From Zobellia laminariae (lineage in GTDB: Bacteria; Bacteroidota; Bacteroidia; Flavobacteriales; Flavobacteriaceae), in NCBI RefSeq assembly GCF_009725995.1, contig NZ_RCNS01000001.1, forward strand, positions 1,319,195 to 1,383,194: a DNA stretch of 64,000 bases, in the 5' to 3' direction. A program made the position numbers and the translations under genes. This document shows positions 1-9,900 of this stretch, piece by piece; positions within the stretch are counted from its first letter, which is position 1, and each line of letters opens with the position of its first letter. The notes under the pieces are model-generated. The model was not told the DNA's origin, did not search any database, and worked only from the letters and a program-made list of their open reading frames with translations.

Positions 1-21
1 TACATCCATTAGAAAATAGAG

Positions 22-54
22 AAAGCCGCAATTGTAACTTACAGTTGTGGCTTT
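22..54 (-). terminator. Intrinsic terminator overlapping the patatin gene's stop
   Basis: On the minus strand AAAGCC and GGCTTT form the base of a hairpin whose stem continues through CAA/TTG with G-U wobbles, followed by a pyrimidine-rich tail (CTCTATTTTCT). The TAA stop of the lipase gene (39-41) lies inside the hairpin, so coding and termination signals overlap. Confidence 0.6.
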
Positions 55-824
55 TTTAGTAATTCTTCTAGCCTACGAGATGTATTTTCATATCCTACGA
101 GGTATGCTTTTTCGATACCTTTTCGGTCTAGAACACCAATATTTTCCAGTTCCTTAAACTCCATTAACAAATCACAGGCATTAAGCTTTGTACGGTTAAT
201 GGCGTAAATCATAAGTCCCGTTACTCTTCCGGCCAGTTGTAATGAGTTTTTAAGGGCGTTCTTATTGAGTTCACCTACCACTGATACATTGCTACCAATT
301 ATATAATCGGCCTTACCCATAACTGGTTCTAAAGGGAAATTATTCATTATACCACCATCTGCATAAAGCTCGCCGTTCATCTCAACAGGACTGAAAACGG
401 GAGGTATCGCGGCAGATGCCAATAAAGGACGAATGAGTTCGCCTTCCGAAAAATATTCAAGATCACCTTTTTGAAGGTTCGTTGCCGCTACGTGTAATTT
501 CTTTTGAAGTGAATCAAAAGTATTATCAGGAAAGTAAGCCTTAAAAACCTCAAAATACCTATCGGTATCTAAAAAACCTGGTTTTACAATGGTCAGAAAA
601 TTATACTTAAATAATGGTGTTTCCTTGAAGAAATCCATCATATCAAAAACAGAATTACCATTTGCATATAACGCGCCAACCAATGCTCCTACACTACTAC
701 CACCAACTACATCTGCCGATAGGCCAAATTCATTCATTGCTTGTATTAACCCAATGTGAGCCATACCGCGTACGCCGCCGCCAGAAAGCACAAGCCCAAT
801 AGATTTTGTCTGTATATCACTCAT
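39..824 (-). CDS. Patatin-like phospholipase (RssA-like)
   Basis: A 261-aa patatin-family serine acyl hydrolase, expected to release fatty acids from lipids with a Ser-Asp dyad. The oxyanion-hole motif GGGVRG is at residues 15-20, the nucleophile elbow GSSVG at 42-46 (Ser44), and the partner Asp in DGG at 156-158, so all catalytic parts are present. There is no signal peptide, so it is probably cytoplasmic or on the inner face of the membrane, as for the short RssA-type proteins. It is the last gene of a run on the same strand, 37 bp after the nucleoside hydrolase, and may be cotranscribed with it, although a role in that pathway is not evident. The physiological lipid substrate cannot be told from sequence. 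Confidence 0.9.
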   Translation of the reverse strand: MSDIQTKSIGLVLSGGGVRGMAHIGLIQAMNEFGLSADVVGGSSVGALVGALYANGNSVFDMMDFFKETPLFKYNFLTIVKPGFLDTDRYFEVFKAYFPDNTFDSLQKKLHVAATNLQKGDLEYFSEGELIRPLLASAAIPPVFSPVEMNGELYADGGIMNNFPLEPVMGKADYIIGSNVSVVGELNKNALKNSLQLAGRVTGLMIYAINRTKLNACDLLMEFKELENIGVLDRKGIEKAYLVGYENTSRRLEELLKKPQL

Positions 825-861
825 TGTAGAAAAAAGTCTGAATCTTAGACCACGAAGGTAT

Positions 862-1782
862 CTATTTCAATAGACTATCCATTAACTTCTTATGGTAATC
901 GGGAACAACGTCATAACAGTACTTAACAGGAAAACCTGCTTCTTTATCGCACAATAGGTAAGATTTAAAAACCTGCTTATCGTTTTCTTTAACCGTATCG
1001 TCTGGGTGAATCTCCAGTCGTGCGTTCAATTCTTCCGATATGATATCTTCTGGCGAAATAATATAATGACTTGCTAAAACATCAAACGGATTAAAACCAT
1101 CTGCACCTTGGTCTACCCATTGCTGTAACCATGCTCGTGAAGCCTCCGCCAACCATTGGTTGCCTTTATCTCCTTTTGCCAAAGCATCCAAATCCGTTGC
1201 CTTAACCCAAACCTTGTTGGAAATCTCAAACGGACATAATGTTACCGGAACACCATGTTCAAACATTAATCGAAACGCATCATTGTCCAGATCAAAATTG
1301 AGGTCTTGTGCGTGGCTGCCTTTATTACCGATTTTAAAGTAATCCTGAGCAGTTCTACGACCTGCAACGAGAACCACTTCCTGTATTTCATTCTTTAGCT
1401 CAGGGTATTTTAGAAGCAACAGACCAACATTGGTTGCGGGACCAATGGCCATAATAATCATAGGTTGCTTCCGGAGGGCTTCAGCCAAAGCTTCAACCGC
1501 TTCATTACCCTTCACCTCTCTTAAGTTTAGAGCTTCTCCTGCTCCTCTAAAAACAGGTATTTCATCCATGGCGAACTCTTTGCTCATTTCTTGACTGAGT
1601 GGGTATGAATTTTCTATAATGGTATTCCCGAAGACAGCGCTGATACCGCATATTTCAATATTGTCCGCTTTCATCAATTGCAAGACGGCATAGCCATCAT
1701 CAACATCACAGTAGCCATTTCGCTTATGCCTTGTCATCCCAACCGAAAGATCGGTGTCTATCCATACCTTTTTCTTCACCAT
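862..1782 (-). CDS. Nucleoside hydrolase family protein, divergent
   Basis: A 306-aa protein of the inosine-uridine-preferring nucleoside hydrolase family, which cuts N-glycosidic bonds of ribonucleosides with a Ca-bound water. Family members start with DTDPGxDD; here the first aspartates (D9, D11, in DTDLSVG) are separated from the DD pair (residues 28-29, in DVDDGYA) by an insertion of roughly a dozen residues. The later conserved segment appears as LNFDLDNDAFRLM in place of the usual FNxxxDPEAA. No signal peptide is seen, so it acts in the cytoplasm. It lies 30 bp after the ABC ATPase gene, which suggests that the imported compound is its substrate. That link is inference, and the base or sugar preference is unknown. 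Confidence 0.85.
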   Translation of the reverse strand: MVKKKVWIDTDLSVGMTRHKRNGYCDVDDGYAVLQLMKADNIEICGISAVFGNTIIENSYPLSQEMSKEFAMDEIPVFRGAGEALNLREVKGNEAVEALAEALRKQPMIIMAIGPATNVGLLLLKYPELKNEIQEVVLVAGRRTAQDYFKIGNKGSHAQDLNFDLDNDAFRLMFEHGVPVTLCPFEISNKVWVKATDLDALAKGDKGNQWLAEASRAWLQQWVDQGADGFNPFDVLASHYIISPEDIISEELNARLEIHPDDTVKENDKQVFKSYLLCDKEAGFPVKYCYDVVPDYHKKLMDSLLK

Positions 1783-1812
1783 TCTCTATGAATTATTTTT
1801 TCCTTCTATATA

Positions 1813-2532
1813 TTACTTCAATCCGCCCCAGAATTCAATTTCACTTTGAACGCCAGTTTGCGGGTCCTGAATAAAATCTTTCTTATCCTCGTACACTTTC
1901 AAAACTCCATCTTGCATAAAACCAATTTGATTGCCCATCAGTACCGCTTCTTTTAAATCATGGGTCACAAAAAGTGATGTAATTTCAAACTCCGCGGTCA
2001 ACTTTTTAAACAATTCTTGCATGCGTTGCCTTGTACCAGTATCCAAACTTCCAAAAGGTTCATCCAATAAAAGCAGTGAAGGATTCGTACTTATGGCACG
2101 ACCAAACGACACCCGTTGTCGTTGCCCTCCAGAAAGCTGAGTTGGCATTTTGTCCGCCTGTCCTTCCAATTCAAGGCTATGTAGCATGTGCTGGACCTTT
2201 TCCTTTATTAAACCTTCCGGTATTTTTTTAAGCCTCAACCCAAAAGCAATATTTTCAAAAGCATTTAAATGCGGAAATAATAGATCTTCTTGATAGAGAT
2301 ATACGATATTTCGTTTCTCTGATTTGGTTTCTGTAATATCAACACCGTTCAAAAGTATCTTACCAGAATCGGGTGAAATTAGTCCTCCAATAGTTTTAAG
2401 CATAGTGGTCTTGCCACAACCAGATTTTCCCAAAATACTCAAAGTCTGTTTTGCTTGCAGCGAAAAACTCAGGTCTTTGACTACCTTTTCGGCACCAAAA
2501 CTTTTTATAATATGTCGTACCTCAAGAAACAT
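1813..2532 (-). CDS. ABC transporter ATP-binding protein (YnjD-like)
   Basis: A 239-aa ABC ATPase that powers the importer encoded just upstream. Walker A GKSGCGKT is at residues 35-42, the Q-loop Gln at 81, the signature LSGGQRQR at 133-140, Walker B LLLLDEP at 153-159 and the switch His at 191, so it should be an active ATPase. It resembles the single-domain ATPases of the spermidine, iron and thiamine type, the group to which E. coli YnjD belongs. Its ATG overlaps the TGA of the preceding permease by one base, a typical sign of translational coupling. The substrate is not known. Confidence 0.9.
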   Translation of the reverse strand: MFLEVRHIIKSFGAEKVVKDLSFSLQAKQTLSILGKSGCGKTTMLKTIGGLISPDSGKILLNGVDITETKSEKRNIVYLYQEDLLFPHLNAFENIAFGLRLKKIPEGLIKEKVQHMLHSLELEGQADKMPTQLSGGQRQRVSFGRAISTNPSLLLLDEPFGSLDTGTRQRMQELFKKLTAEFEITSLFVTHDLKEAVLMGNQIGFMQDGVLKVYEDKKDFIQDPQTGVQSEIEFWGGLK

Positions 2533-3305
2533 CAGACCAATTTTTTAAATACATAACGTTTATTAAAATACAACAAAACTACGGGTGGGAAAATCAATAA
2601 ACAACAACTTAGAGCTCCATAATAATAGTTAGCTTCCTTAATGAACAAGAACACCTTGATAGTTAGTGTTTGTACCTTTCCGATACCAACAATAGACGTT
2701 AGTCCATATTCGAACCAAGAAATTAGAAAGGTTTGAAAAAAGCAGATAAGTAAAAGCCCTTTTGCTAACGGCAACAATACCTTTGTATAGGTCTGCCATT
2801 TATTTCCGCCCAAAGTGGCCACCAAATCCTCATAGCTCTTTACTTTTTCGTTCCAAAAACTACTGAAAAATAGTAGTGCATAGGGGAAAGCAATAATGAA
2901 TTGAGCCACAACAACTCCAGTCATGTTTCCAAAAAGACCCATTTTCAAAAAGAAAAAACTAAGACAGGCTGCAAAAACTACAGGGGCCAATATGTATGGA
3001 AAATAAGCCAACAAGGTTAAGGTTCTTTTCTTTGGGTGATAAAAAACTGCTTTACTGATTAAAAATCCTGAGGTAGTAGAAAATATGGCCACCGACAGTG
3101 ATATTAATAATGATGAGAAAAAACTTTGCAAAAGTCCCGTTTCTGAACCAAAAACCGTAACCCAGTTTTTAAAGCCAATATAAGACGGCAAAACATCTGG
3201 AAAACGCCATTCCGATGCCAATGACAAAAATACGAGGTACACGAACGGAAATAGAATTAACAGCACCGCGAGACTCAAGACAAAGGGTTTCCAATTAATT
3301 CGCAT
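2532..3305 (-). CDS. ABC transporter permease (second inner-membrane subunit)
   Basis: An inner-membrane permease of about 257 aa with roughly six hydrophobic segments. The cytoplasmic loop EDLVATLGGNKWQTYTKVLL matches the EAA motif that contacts the ATPase. The reading frame is open from a TTG at 3356, but the ATG at 3305 is preferred: it removes 17 non-membrane residues and leaves an 11-base overlap with the other permease gene, the same overlap seen at the next junction. In E. coli the YnjC permease is one long fused protein, whereas here the two halves are separate genes. With the neighbouring permease it should form the translocation pore. Confidence 0.85.
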   Translation of the reverse strand: MRINWKPFVLSLAVLLILFPFVYLVFLSLASEWRFPDVLPSYIGFKNWVTVFGSETGLLQSFFSSLLISLSVAIFSTTSGFLISKAVFYHPKKRTLTLLAYFPYILAPVVFAACLSFFFLKMGLFGNMTGVVVAQFIIAFPYALLFFSSFWNEKVKSYEDLVATLGGNKWQTYTKVLLPLAKGLLLICFFQTFLISWFEYGLTSIVGIGKVQTLTIKVFLFIKEANYYYGALSCCLLIFPPVVLLYFNKRYVFKKLV

Positions 3306-4149
3306 AAGCTCTTTTCTTTTTTGGAAGAAATAGTACAATTGCAGCAATTGAAACAATTAGCGTGTATAGTACGGCAACCACGTATCCCTCCGAAATTTTA
3401 TCCAAATCGTATTGTTTTATTTCTTGTATGATGAGTACCGATAGCATTTGCGGCGATTCCTGACCCAAAATTAATGGTACTTCATATGCTCCTAGCAAAA
3501 AAATAAAATAGAGTACAATTAGCACCCAAGTCTTTTTGATGAGAATAGGTAGAAAAACCCGTTGTGTAACCTGATTGGCACTTGCTCCAAGGGACTGTGC
3601 CAATATTGAGAGTTCTTCAACTCGCTCGTTTTTATAAACATTTAAAAACAGTAGCACAAAGAAGGGCATAATCATGGTAATAAAAGAGAATATAATACCA
3701 ATTGCCAAACCATCGTTTACTAAATCCGGGAATTGTGAAGCTTCTGTAATGAAACCTAATTTATGACTGATACGAGCAAAAAAGCCTCCTTTAGAAAACA
3801 ATTGAAACGTAAAAAACCCGGTAACAATGCCCGGTATTGCCAATGGTAAATAGATTATAAAAGACAGAAACCTCTTTTCCAGTTGTTCCCTGAATTTTAA
3901 TGTAATCCACAGTGCCCCTCCAACAGATATAGCCACAGCTACTAGTGCTATCAAAAAACTGTACCCAAAAGATTTAAAAAATGTTCCAGAGGTTATAACA
4001 GACTCCCAGAATTTCAGCGTGAAGCCATCATTGGCAATCCCAATTATTCCAAAACTATATAGCAAGGCATAGACAAATGCTGCGGCAAAAGGCACTACAC
4101 CTACCAACACGAACAACAGAATTCCTATGTTTGTTTTTTTAATTTTCAA
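3295..4149 (-). CDS. ABC transporter permease (first inner-membrane subunit)
   Basis: A 284-aa inner-membrane permease with about six membrane segments and an EAA-type loop (VEELSILAQSLGASANQVT). The start codon appears to be TTG at 4147-4149, inside the last codons of the binding-protein gene with an 11-base overlap. No in-frame ATG gives the expected N-terminal membrane helix, so the TTG is accepted. The gene is flanked by the solute-binding lipoprotein and the partner permease and belongs to the same transcription unit. Which compound passes is not visible from sequence. Confidence 0.85.
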   Translation of the reverse strand: MKIKKTNIGILLFVLVGVVPFAAAFVYALLYSFGIIGIANDGFTLKFWESVITSGTFFKSFGYSFLIALVAVAISVGGALWITLKFREQLEKRFLSFIIYLPLAIPGIVTGFFTFQLFSKGGFFARISHKLGFITEASQFPDLVNDGLAIGIIFSFITMIMPFFVLLFLNVYKNERVEELSILAQSLGASANQVTQRVFLPILIKKTWVLIVLYFIFLLGAYEVPLILGQESPQMLSVLIIQEIKQYDLDKISEGYVVAVLYTLIVSIAAIVLFLPKKKRAYAN

Positions 4150-5362
4150 TTACTTTTTTTCTAAAGTCTTCATACAAGCGTATCATATACTCGGGAGCGG
4201 GCTCGGCAATGGCATTAACTTCCAACTGCTTTAGTGTTGGACCATATTTGCGTTTTCTTGCTTCTAAGAATTTATCTTTCCATTCCAAGTCTAACTTATC
4301 CATGGCTAAAACCGTATTGGAATCCATTCCGTTGGCATCCGCTTTTTTTAGCTGCGCCTCTGGAGATAGCAAAAAGTTAATAACCTGCATAGCTCCCGCT
4401 TTTTGAGGTGAATTATGGAGGATTCCTAAGTAATTTGAGTTTCTTATGGTACCATTTTCCCATGCATAGCCCTTGGTTGTTTTAGGATAAAGACCGTTCA
4501 GTACTTTATCTTCAATACCCCCTTCACTAAAACCATAGGCAATAAGTAATTCTCCATTGGCATAAAGCTGATTCATCTTGGACTGTTCCTTAGGAAAAGT
4601 GCGTCCTTCTTTCCAAAAATACTGTTTGTTCTTGTTTATAAAACTCCAAAGTTTTTCAGATAGTTGATTGTACTTTTTTTCATTGAAAGGGCCGTCCAAA
4701 ACGTTAGGTCCACCACCTAATTCCGCCAATAAACTTTTCAAAAGGGTCATACCGGTAAAATCATTTGAAATGGTAAAGGTTCCTGGATGCTGTTTGATGA
4801 AATTTTCAAGTTCGGGGATACTTTTAGGAGGGCTGGGAACTTTTTCATAATCGTATACGATTGCAAATTGATTAATGCTCCACGGGGCTTCCATACCATT
4901 TACTGGTTGCTGAAAATCGGTATTGATGAATGCATCCTCAAAATCGATTAGAGAGGCATTAGGAAGTTGTTCTACAAAAGGCCCCCATAGTCCATCAACC
5001 TTTCTCAATTGAAAAAACGTCTCCCCATTTATCCAAACCATGTCTACTTGTCCTTCATCGATATTTGCCTGCTTCTCCCCCATAACCAATTGGACGATTT
5101 CAGGTCCCTGACCACCACTAATCTGCAAATCGATATTGTACTTTTTCTTTACACTGGGTACTACGTAATTATTGATGTAATCATTAATGGCCGTGCTACC
5201 TTGCCACATCATAAAATTAACGGTAGTGCCATTAGCTTTACCTTCTACTTCCTCCCATGACGCACTCTTTAGCTTTTCATCATCTTGCTTTGATTTCTCG
5301 CCGCAAGAAAGTACTACTAAACTCAATAAAAAACCGAAAAGTATAAATTTAATTCTCTTCAT
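4139..5362 (-). CDS. YnjB-like solute-binding lipoprotein of an ABC importer
   Basis: A 407-aa extracytoplasmic binding protein. The N-terminus carries a lipoprotein signal ending in SLVVLSC (Cys20), so it is lipid-anchored rather than free in the periplasm. The mature part resembles the YnjB group of bacterial binding proteins (for example the segments VNFMMWQGS and VDMVWINGETF), whose ligand is not established. It heads the importer genes, overlapping the first permease by 11 bases, and follows the SusD gene by 82 bp. Context suggests that it collects a compound brought across the outer membrane by the SusC/SusD pair. Assignment to the YnjB family is from memory of the family and is moderately secure. 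Confidence 0.85.
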   Translation of the reverse strand: MKRIKFILFGFLLSLVVLSCGEKSKQDDEKLKSASWEEVEGKANGTTVNFMMWQGSTAINDYINNYVVPSVKKKYNIDLQISGGQGPEIVQLVMGEKQANIDEGQVDMVWINGETFFQLRKVDGLWGPFVEQLPNASLIDFEDAFINTDFQQPVNGMEAPWSINQFAIVYDYEKVPSPPKSIPELENFIKQHPGTFTISNDFTGMTLLKSLLAELGGGPNVLDGPFNEKKYNQLSEKLWSFINKNKQYFWKEGRTFPKEQSKMNQLYANGELLIAYGFSEGGIEDKVLNGLYPKTTKGYAWENGTIRNSNYLGILHNSPQKAGAMQVINFLLSPEAQLKKADANGMDSNTVLAMDKLDLEWKDKFLEARKRKYGPTLKQLEVNAIAEPAPEYMIRLYEDFRKKVIEN

Positions 5363-5444
5363 TGATTATGCTTCTATTTGCTTTGTGGTTCCCTTGGTCG
5401 TTTAAAATGTTGTGACCTTTATAAAATCTCGTTATAATACTTAC

Positions 5445-6887
5445 TTATTCTTTTTCCCACCACCCTTTGCTATTAATATTATCTCCACCAATTCGCTCTG
5501 CAGCGATTTTATAATTGGAGCTATTAGTTGCTTGCTCAGATTCAGGATATAAATACCGAACGGGATATTTATCGTCGTTCAAGTTATCAGGCCCTGGTTT
5601 TAAGCTGGGAATACCCGTTCTACGTACATTAAACCAAGCTTCGTGTCCATTTGAAATCAAGCTGAACCACTTCTGGGTTAAAATCTTGTTGAGATTATCC
5701 GTTCCGTTAAGGGCAATCGCTTCTTGAACAAGGTATCCTGCAGGAACATCAACACCGTAATATTCAAAACTAGCTCTAACACCCGCTTCATAATAGGATT
5801 GAACACTGCCCGTAATATAACCTCTTTCTGTAGCTTCTGCCAATGCAAATTGTACCTCTGAGTATTGCATAAACTGCGCATCAACCCCATCAGGCACATC
5901 CCTAAAAATAGCTCCGAACAAAGAAACGTCATTTAAATCAATTCCCTTTTCCGCAATGGTCTCTCGGTCCTGACCATTCATTAAACCCTTAAATTCCGGT
6001 GTTCCTGAATTAACACTTACTTGAGTAGGTTTGTACAGAATGTTCGCCCTTGGGTCGTTCCATAACGTTAATACAGAATCTACCGTAGTAGTCATACGGT
6101 GTTCCTGATACAATCCCAATGACGACAAAGTCATAGGGTATTGGTTGGGTGCAGACGTTAAATAAGGCAAGACAGCGTTATCTTCATTTGATTGCATTAA
6201 TTTGCCAGATAAAGCCAACGCTTGAATCTCCGAATAATCCGTTAACCGTTTACTAATGCGCATAAGGTATCGTAGACGTAAAGAATTGGCAAAACGCATC
6301 CACTTATTAAGGTTTCCGTTAAAAAGTACATCTCCGTTAATCGTGGCATTGGAATTTTCCAATGTTGCTGCAGCGCGTTCTAAAACGGCCAAAATACCGG
6401 TATCAGGATCCGTGTAAATACTTTCCTGCGTGTCATAAGCCGGTGTAAATTGTCCGTCTAGTGCATTTACGGCTTCGGTATAAGGAACATCACCCCACAT
6501 ATCCGTAAGTTGAGAGAACAGAAAACTCTGCATAACATCACCTACTGCGTTATAAGCTTCATTGGAACCTTGTAATTCCCGCATCGATTTGATATCGCTC
6601 AATAACTGAAAAATAGTATTCCAGTACTCGCTATTCGTACCCATCTCGTAACGGTCAATCCTTTCAAATTCTACACTAGCTGCAAATTGCTGAATGTAAT
6701 TTGCCAAGCGAAACCCTTGGTAAAAGGCATTTTGGTCTGCTTCCACCGAAATAACGTTCGCCAACAAAAATTGTGGATCTACAGCTTCAGGCGAATTGGG
6801 GTTTTCGTTGAGTTCATCAAACTCGTCTGTACAACTGCCCAAAAACAAGACAAAACTCGTGAGACCTAATATATATAGTTTATTCAT
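5445..6887 (-). CDS. susD: SusD/RagB-like outer-membrane lipoprotein (SusD-like_2 type)
   Basis: A SusD-family surface lipoprotein of about 480 aa that captures ligand for its SusC partner. The signal peptide ends in VLFLGSC, and the following residues TDEFDELNENPNSP are typical of the SusD-like_2 group, which starts near an ENPN motif. Acidic residues just after the Cys fit surface export signals known in Bacteroidota. The frame is open to an ATG at 6914, preceded by AAGGA; I prefer the ATG at 6887 because it begins directly at the signal peptide, but both starts are possible. It follows susC by about 40 bp. No glycan-degrading enzyme lies nearby, so the ligand need not be a polysaccharide. 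Confidence 0.9.
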   Translation of the reverse strand: MNKLYILGLTSFVLFLGSCTDEFDELNENPNSPEAVDPQFLLANVISVEADQNAFYQGFRLANYIQQFAASVEFERIDRYEMGTNSEYWNTIFQLLSDIKSMRELQGSNEAYNAVGDVMQSFLFSQLTDMWGDVPYTEAVNALDGQFTPAYDTQESIYTDPDTGILAVLERAAATLENSNATINGDVLFNGNLNKWMRFANSLRLRYLMRISKRLTDYSEIQALALSGKLMQSNEDNAVLPYLTSAPNQYPMTLSSLGLYQEHRMTTTVDSVLTLWNDPRANILYKPTQVSVNSGTPEFKGLMNGQDRETIAEKGIDLNDVSLFGAIFRDVPDGVDAQFMQYSEVQFALAEATERGYITGSVQSYYEAGVRASFEYYGVDVPAGYLVQEAIALNGTDNLNKILTQKWFSLISNGHEAWFNVRRTGIPSLKPGPDNLNDDKYPVRYLYPESEQATNSSNYKIAAERIGGDNINSKGWWEKE

Positions 6888-6926
6888 TGTTCTAATTTTT
6901 TGTATTCCTATCATGATTCCTTCGTC

Positions 6927-9900
6927 TTAAAAATCGGTTTTAATGTTAAATCCGAAACTTCGGGTAGAAGGATATGAAAAGTCTTCCACACCATACACGA
7001 TACGCTGTCCCTGCAAGGCATTCAGCTCTGGGTCAAAATGAGGATTTTCGGTAAACAATAATAAATTGCTACCAATCAATCCCAACTTAATATTTTGAAA
7101 ACCTATAGACTTTGATAATTTTTTAGGGAAGTTATAGTACAGCCCTACTTGACGCAGCTTTACATAAGACGCACTGTACAAAGCGCTATCTTCATTACCA
7201 CGGTCAAAGAAATTGTTGTAAAACTGACTTGCAGGTACCGAGGTGGTATTGGCTACATATTGCGGACTTTCCGCCGTACCAACATTCACTACACCGTCAC
7301 CAATAACACCATCTTCACGACCAACCAAGGTTTCTTGCAAAACACCGGAAGTACTTCCCAAAGCCTTAATTCTAGAAACAATAGTGCCACCTTTTCGCCA
7401 ATCGAAAAGAATAGTCATGTCAATGTTTTTATAGGAGAACTTATTATTGAAGCCTACCGTAAAATCTGGATTATAATTCCCTAAAAGTCGTAGGTTTCCG
7501 TCTTGCACAGGCAGACCATTTGCTCCAAAGACCGTTTGGCCATCTACTTCTAGAAAACCAGTACCGTACATATCACCAACACGACCATTTTCCCTTGCGA
7601 TATAAAAAACGGTATTAGAACCACCACCACCCGAAAAAATATCGGCAGTACCCGTTACAAACTGATCTACACCATCCGGCAATTTGGTTACCTCACTTCT
7701 GTACGTAGAATAATTTACGGATGATTCCCAACTGAAGTCTTCCGAACGAACCACTTCTGCACTTATTAAGGCCTCAAAACCTCTTGTTCGTACCTCACCT
7801 CCGTTTACATTAAAGTTTGAAAAACCACTGGTCTGCGATATAGGTCTTGAAATGATCTGGTCAATACTGGTATTCTGATATCCTGCAAGATCTAATTGAA
7901 ATCTTCCGTTAAAAAACCATGCTTCCAAACCAGCTTCAAGCGCATTCAAACGTTCCGGTCTTAAATTAGCGTTCTTTAAAACTGTTTCATTGGTTACCCG
8001 AAAATTGGACCCGTAATTCTGATTAAAAACAAAGTTTTGTACATTTTGGTATGGGTCTGTATCGTTACCAACACTAGCCGCACTAAACCTAAGATTCAGG
8101 TACGAAACAGCTTCGGGCAACGTAAACATATTGCTTACCACATAGCTAAGGCCTGCCGAATAATAGCCAAAAGAATTACTATCACTAGGTAATGTACTAC
8201 TCCAATCATTTCTAAAAGTAACATCAAAATAAAGTGAATTTTTATAGGAAAGGTTTCCACTGGCGTAGACACTATTGATGCGCTTGTTAAACTTCTGACT
8301 ATCCCCTTTTAACGGTGTTCTTGAATTAGCCAAAGTATAAATACCAGGAATTGCCAATTGGGAGGCTTCGGAAAATTTATATTGAATGTCCTGATCAAAA
8401 CGGTTGGCACCTGCCGATACGTTATATTTCCAATCCGCATTGATTTTATCCGAATAGGAAAGCAAAACATCCGTATTAAGTTCCCTAAAACGAACATCAT
8501 CCTCACGATACGTACCTAACGGATTCTGATTGGTACTAACTGCTCTTCGAAACTCTCTTTTATCATCATAGGTATCGATACCTGCACGAACACTAAGGCT
8601 TAATTTATCTGTTATATCATACGTAGCCGAGGCATTACCTAGAATTCGATTTTTATTGAAGCTGTTGGTATTTTCAAAAACGGTTAAATAGGGGTTTGTT
8701 AACCATAAATAGTTAAAATCATAATGTTGAATGCCTTCTTGGCCTGTCTGCCAATAGTTTTTTAACGATTCTACATTGGTGTTTCTACCTGTCCAGTTAA
8801 ACCCATAAAGCGGATTTTCATAACCATAACCTAAATTGGGTCGGTTACCGCTACGGGTGTTGATATAGTTCAAGAAAGCTTTGACTTTAAACTTTTTATG
8901 TACATTTTGGTCAATACTAAGAGCCAACCCGTTTCTTTTTAAATCCGTGTTGGGTACAATACCGTCGTTCTTTAAATTGCTATAAGACAGTCGTGCACTT
9001 CCTTTTTCTCCACCTGTGCTAATGGAAATATTGTTCTGATAGGTTACCCCTGTTTCAAAAAAATTACGAACATTATCAGGTCTTGAGACCCAAGGAGTAC
9101 CCGTTATATCTGTAAACGAACCATCAGGTCTGGTACGAGAAATGACATCACCTGCACGAACTGGGTTTCCATCAATATCTACAGAAGGACTATCAAACTG
9201 AGCAATAAGTTGTCCTTGATCTAGACGTGGACCATAGCTACTGATTCCGCCATCGTTAGTACCTGCACCTATTCCGTTTTGAAAAGCATACTCACCATTA
9301 GAACCTCCACCATACTCATTTTGATAATCAGGCAAAGTCAATAAGCTTTCCACCGTTAACGTGCTATTGATGCTTATACCAAGTCCCTTTTTCTTTCGAC
9401 CTCTTTTAGTGGTAATAACTACTACACCATTTGCTGCCCGTGCTCCATACAAAGCTGCTGAACCGGCTCCCTTAAGAATAGAGATAGAAGCAATATCATC
9501 TGCACTAATGTCAGAGCCTCCATTACCAAAATCTACTTCTTGAAGAGCTCCATCATTTACAAGATTACTGGTAATCTGTTCATTACTGATAGGTACACCG
9601 TCCACCACAAATAAAGGTTGGTTGCTACCGCCCAAGGAGTTCTCACCTCTAATGACGATACGAGATGAAGAGCCTACACCAGATGAGCCGTTCGTAATCT
9701 GAACACCCGCCACACGTCCGGCAAGACTTTTTACCATATTGGTAAGGGGTACTTCCGTTAATTGTTCTGCCTTTACGGTTGTTACGGCAGAAACTAAGGA
9801 TTGCTTTTCCCGCTCAATTCCCAAAGCGGTAACAACAATTTCATCTAGTTGTTCAGAAGACAGTTCCATTACGATTACTTCGGGCAGGGTTCCGTTGACC

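Noticed and set aside
3306..3356. Longer N-terminus of the second permease from a TTG
   Set aside because: It adds 17 residues that overlap the other permease gene by 62 bases and are not membrane-like, whereas the ATG at 3305 gives the same 11-base overlap as the previous junction.
5678..5932. An 84-aa open frame inside susD on the same strand
   Set aside because: Out of frame with an intact SusD protein and without similarity to anything recognisable.
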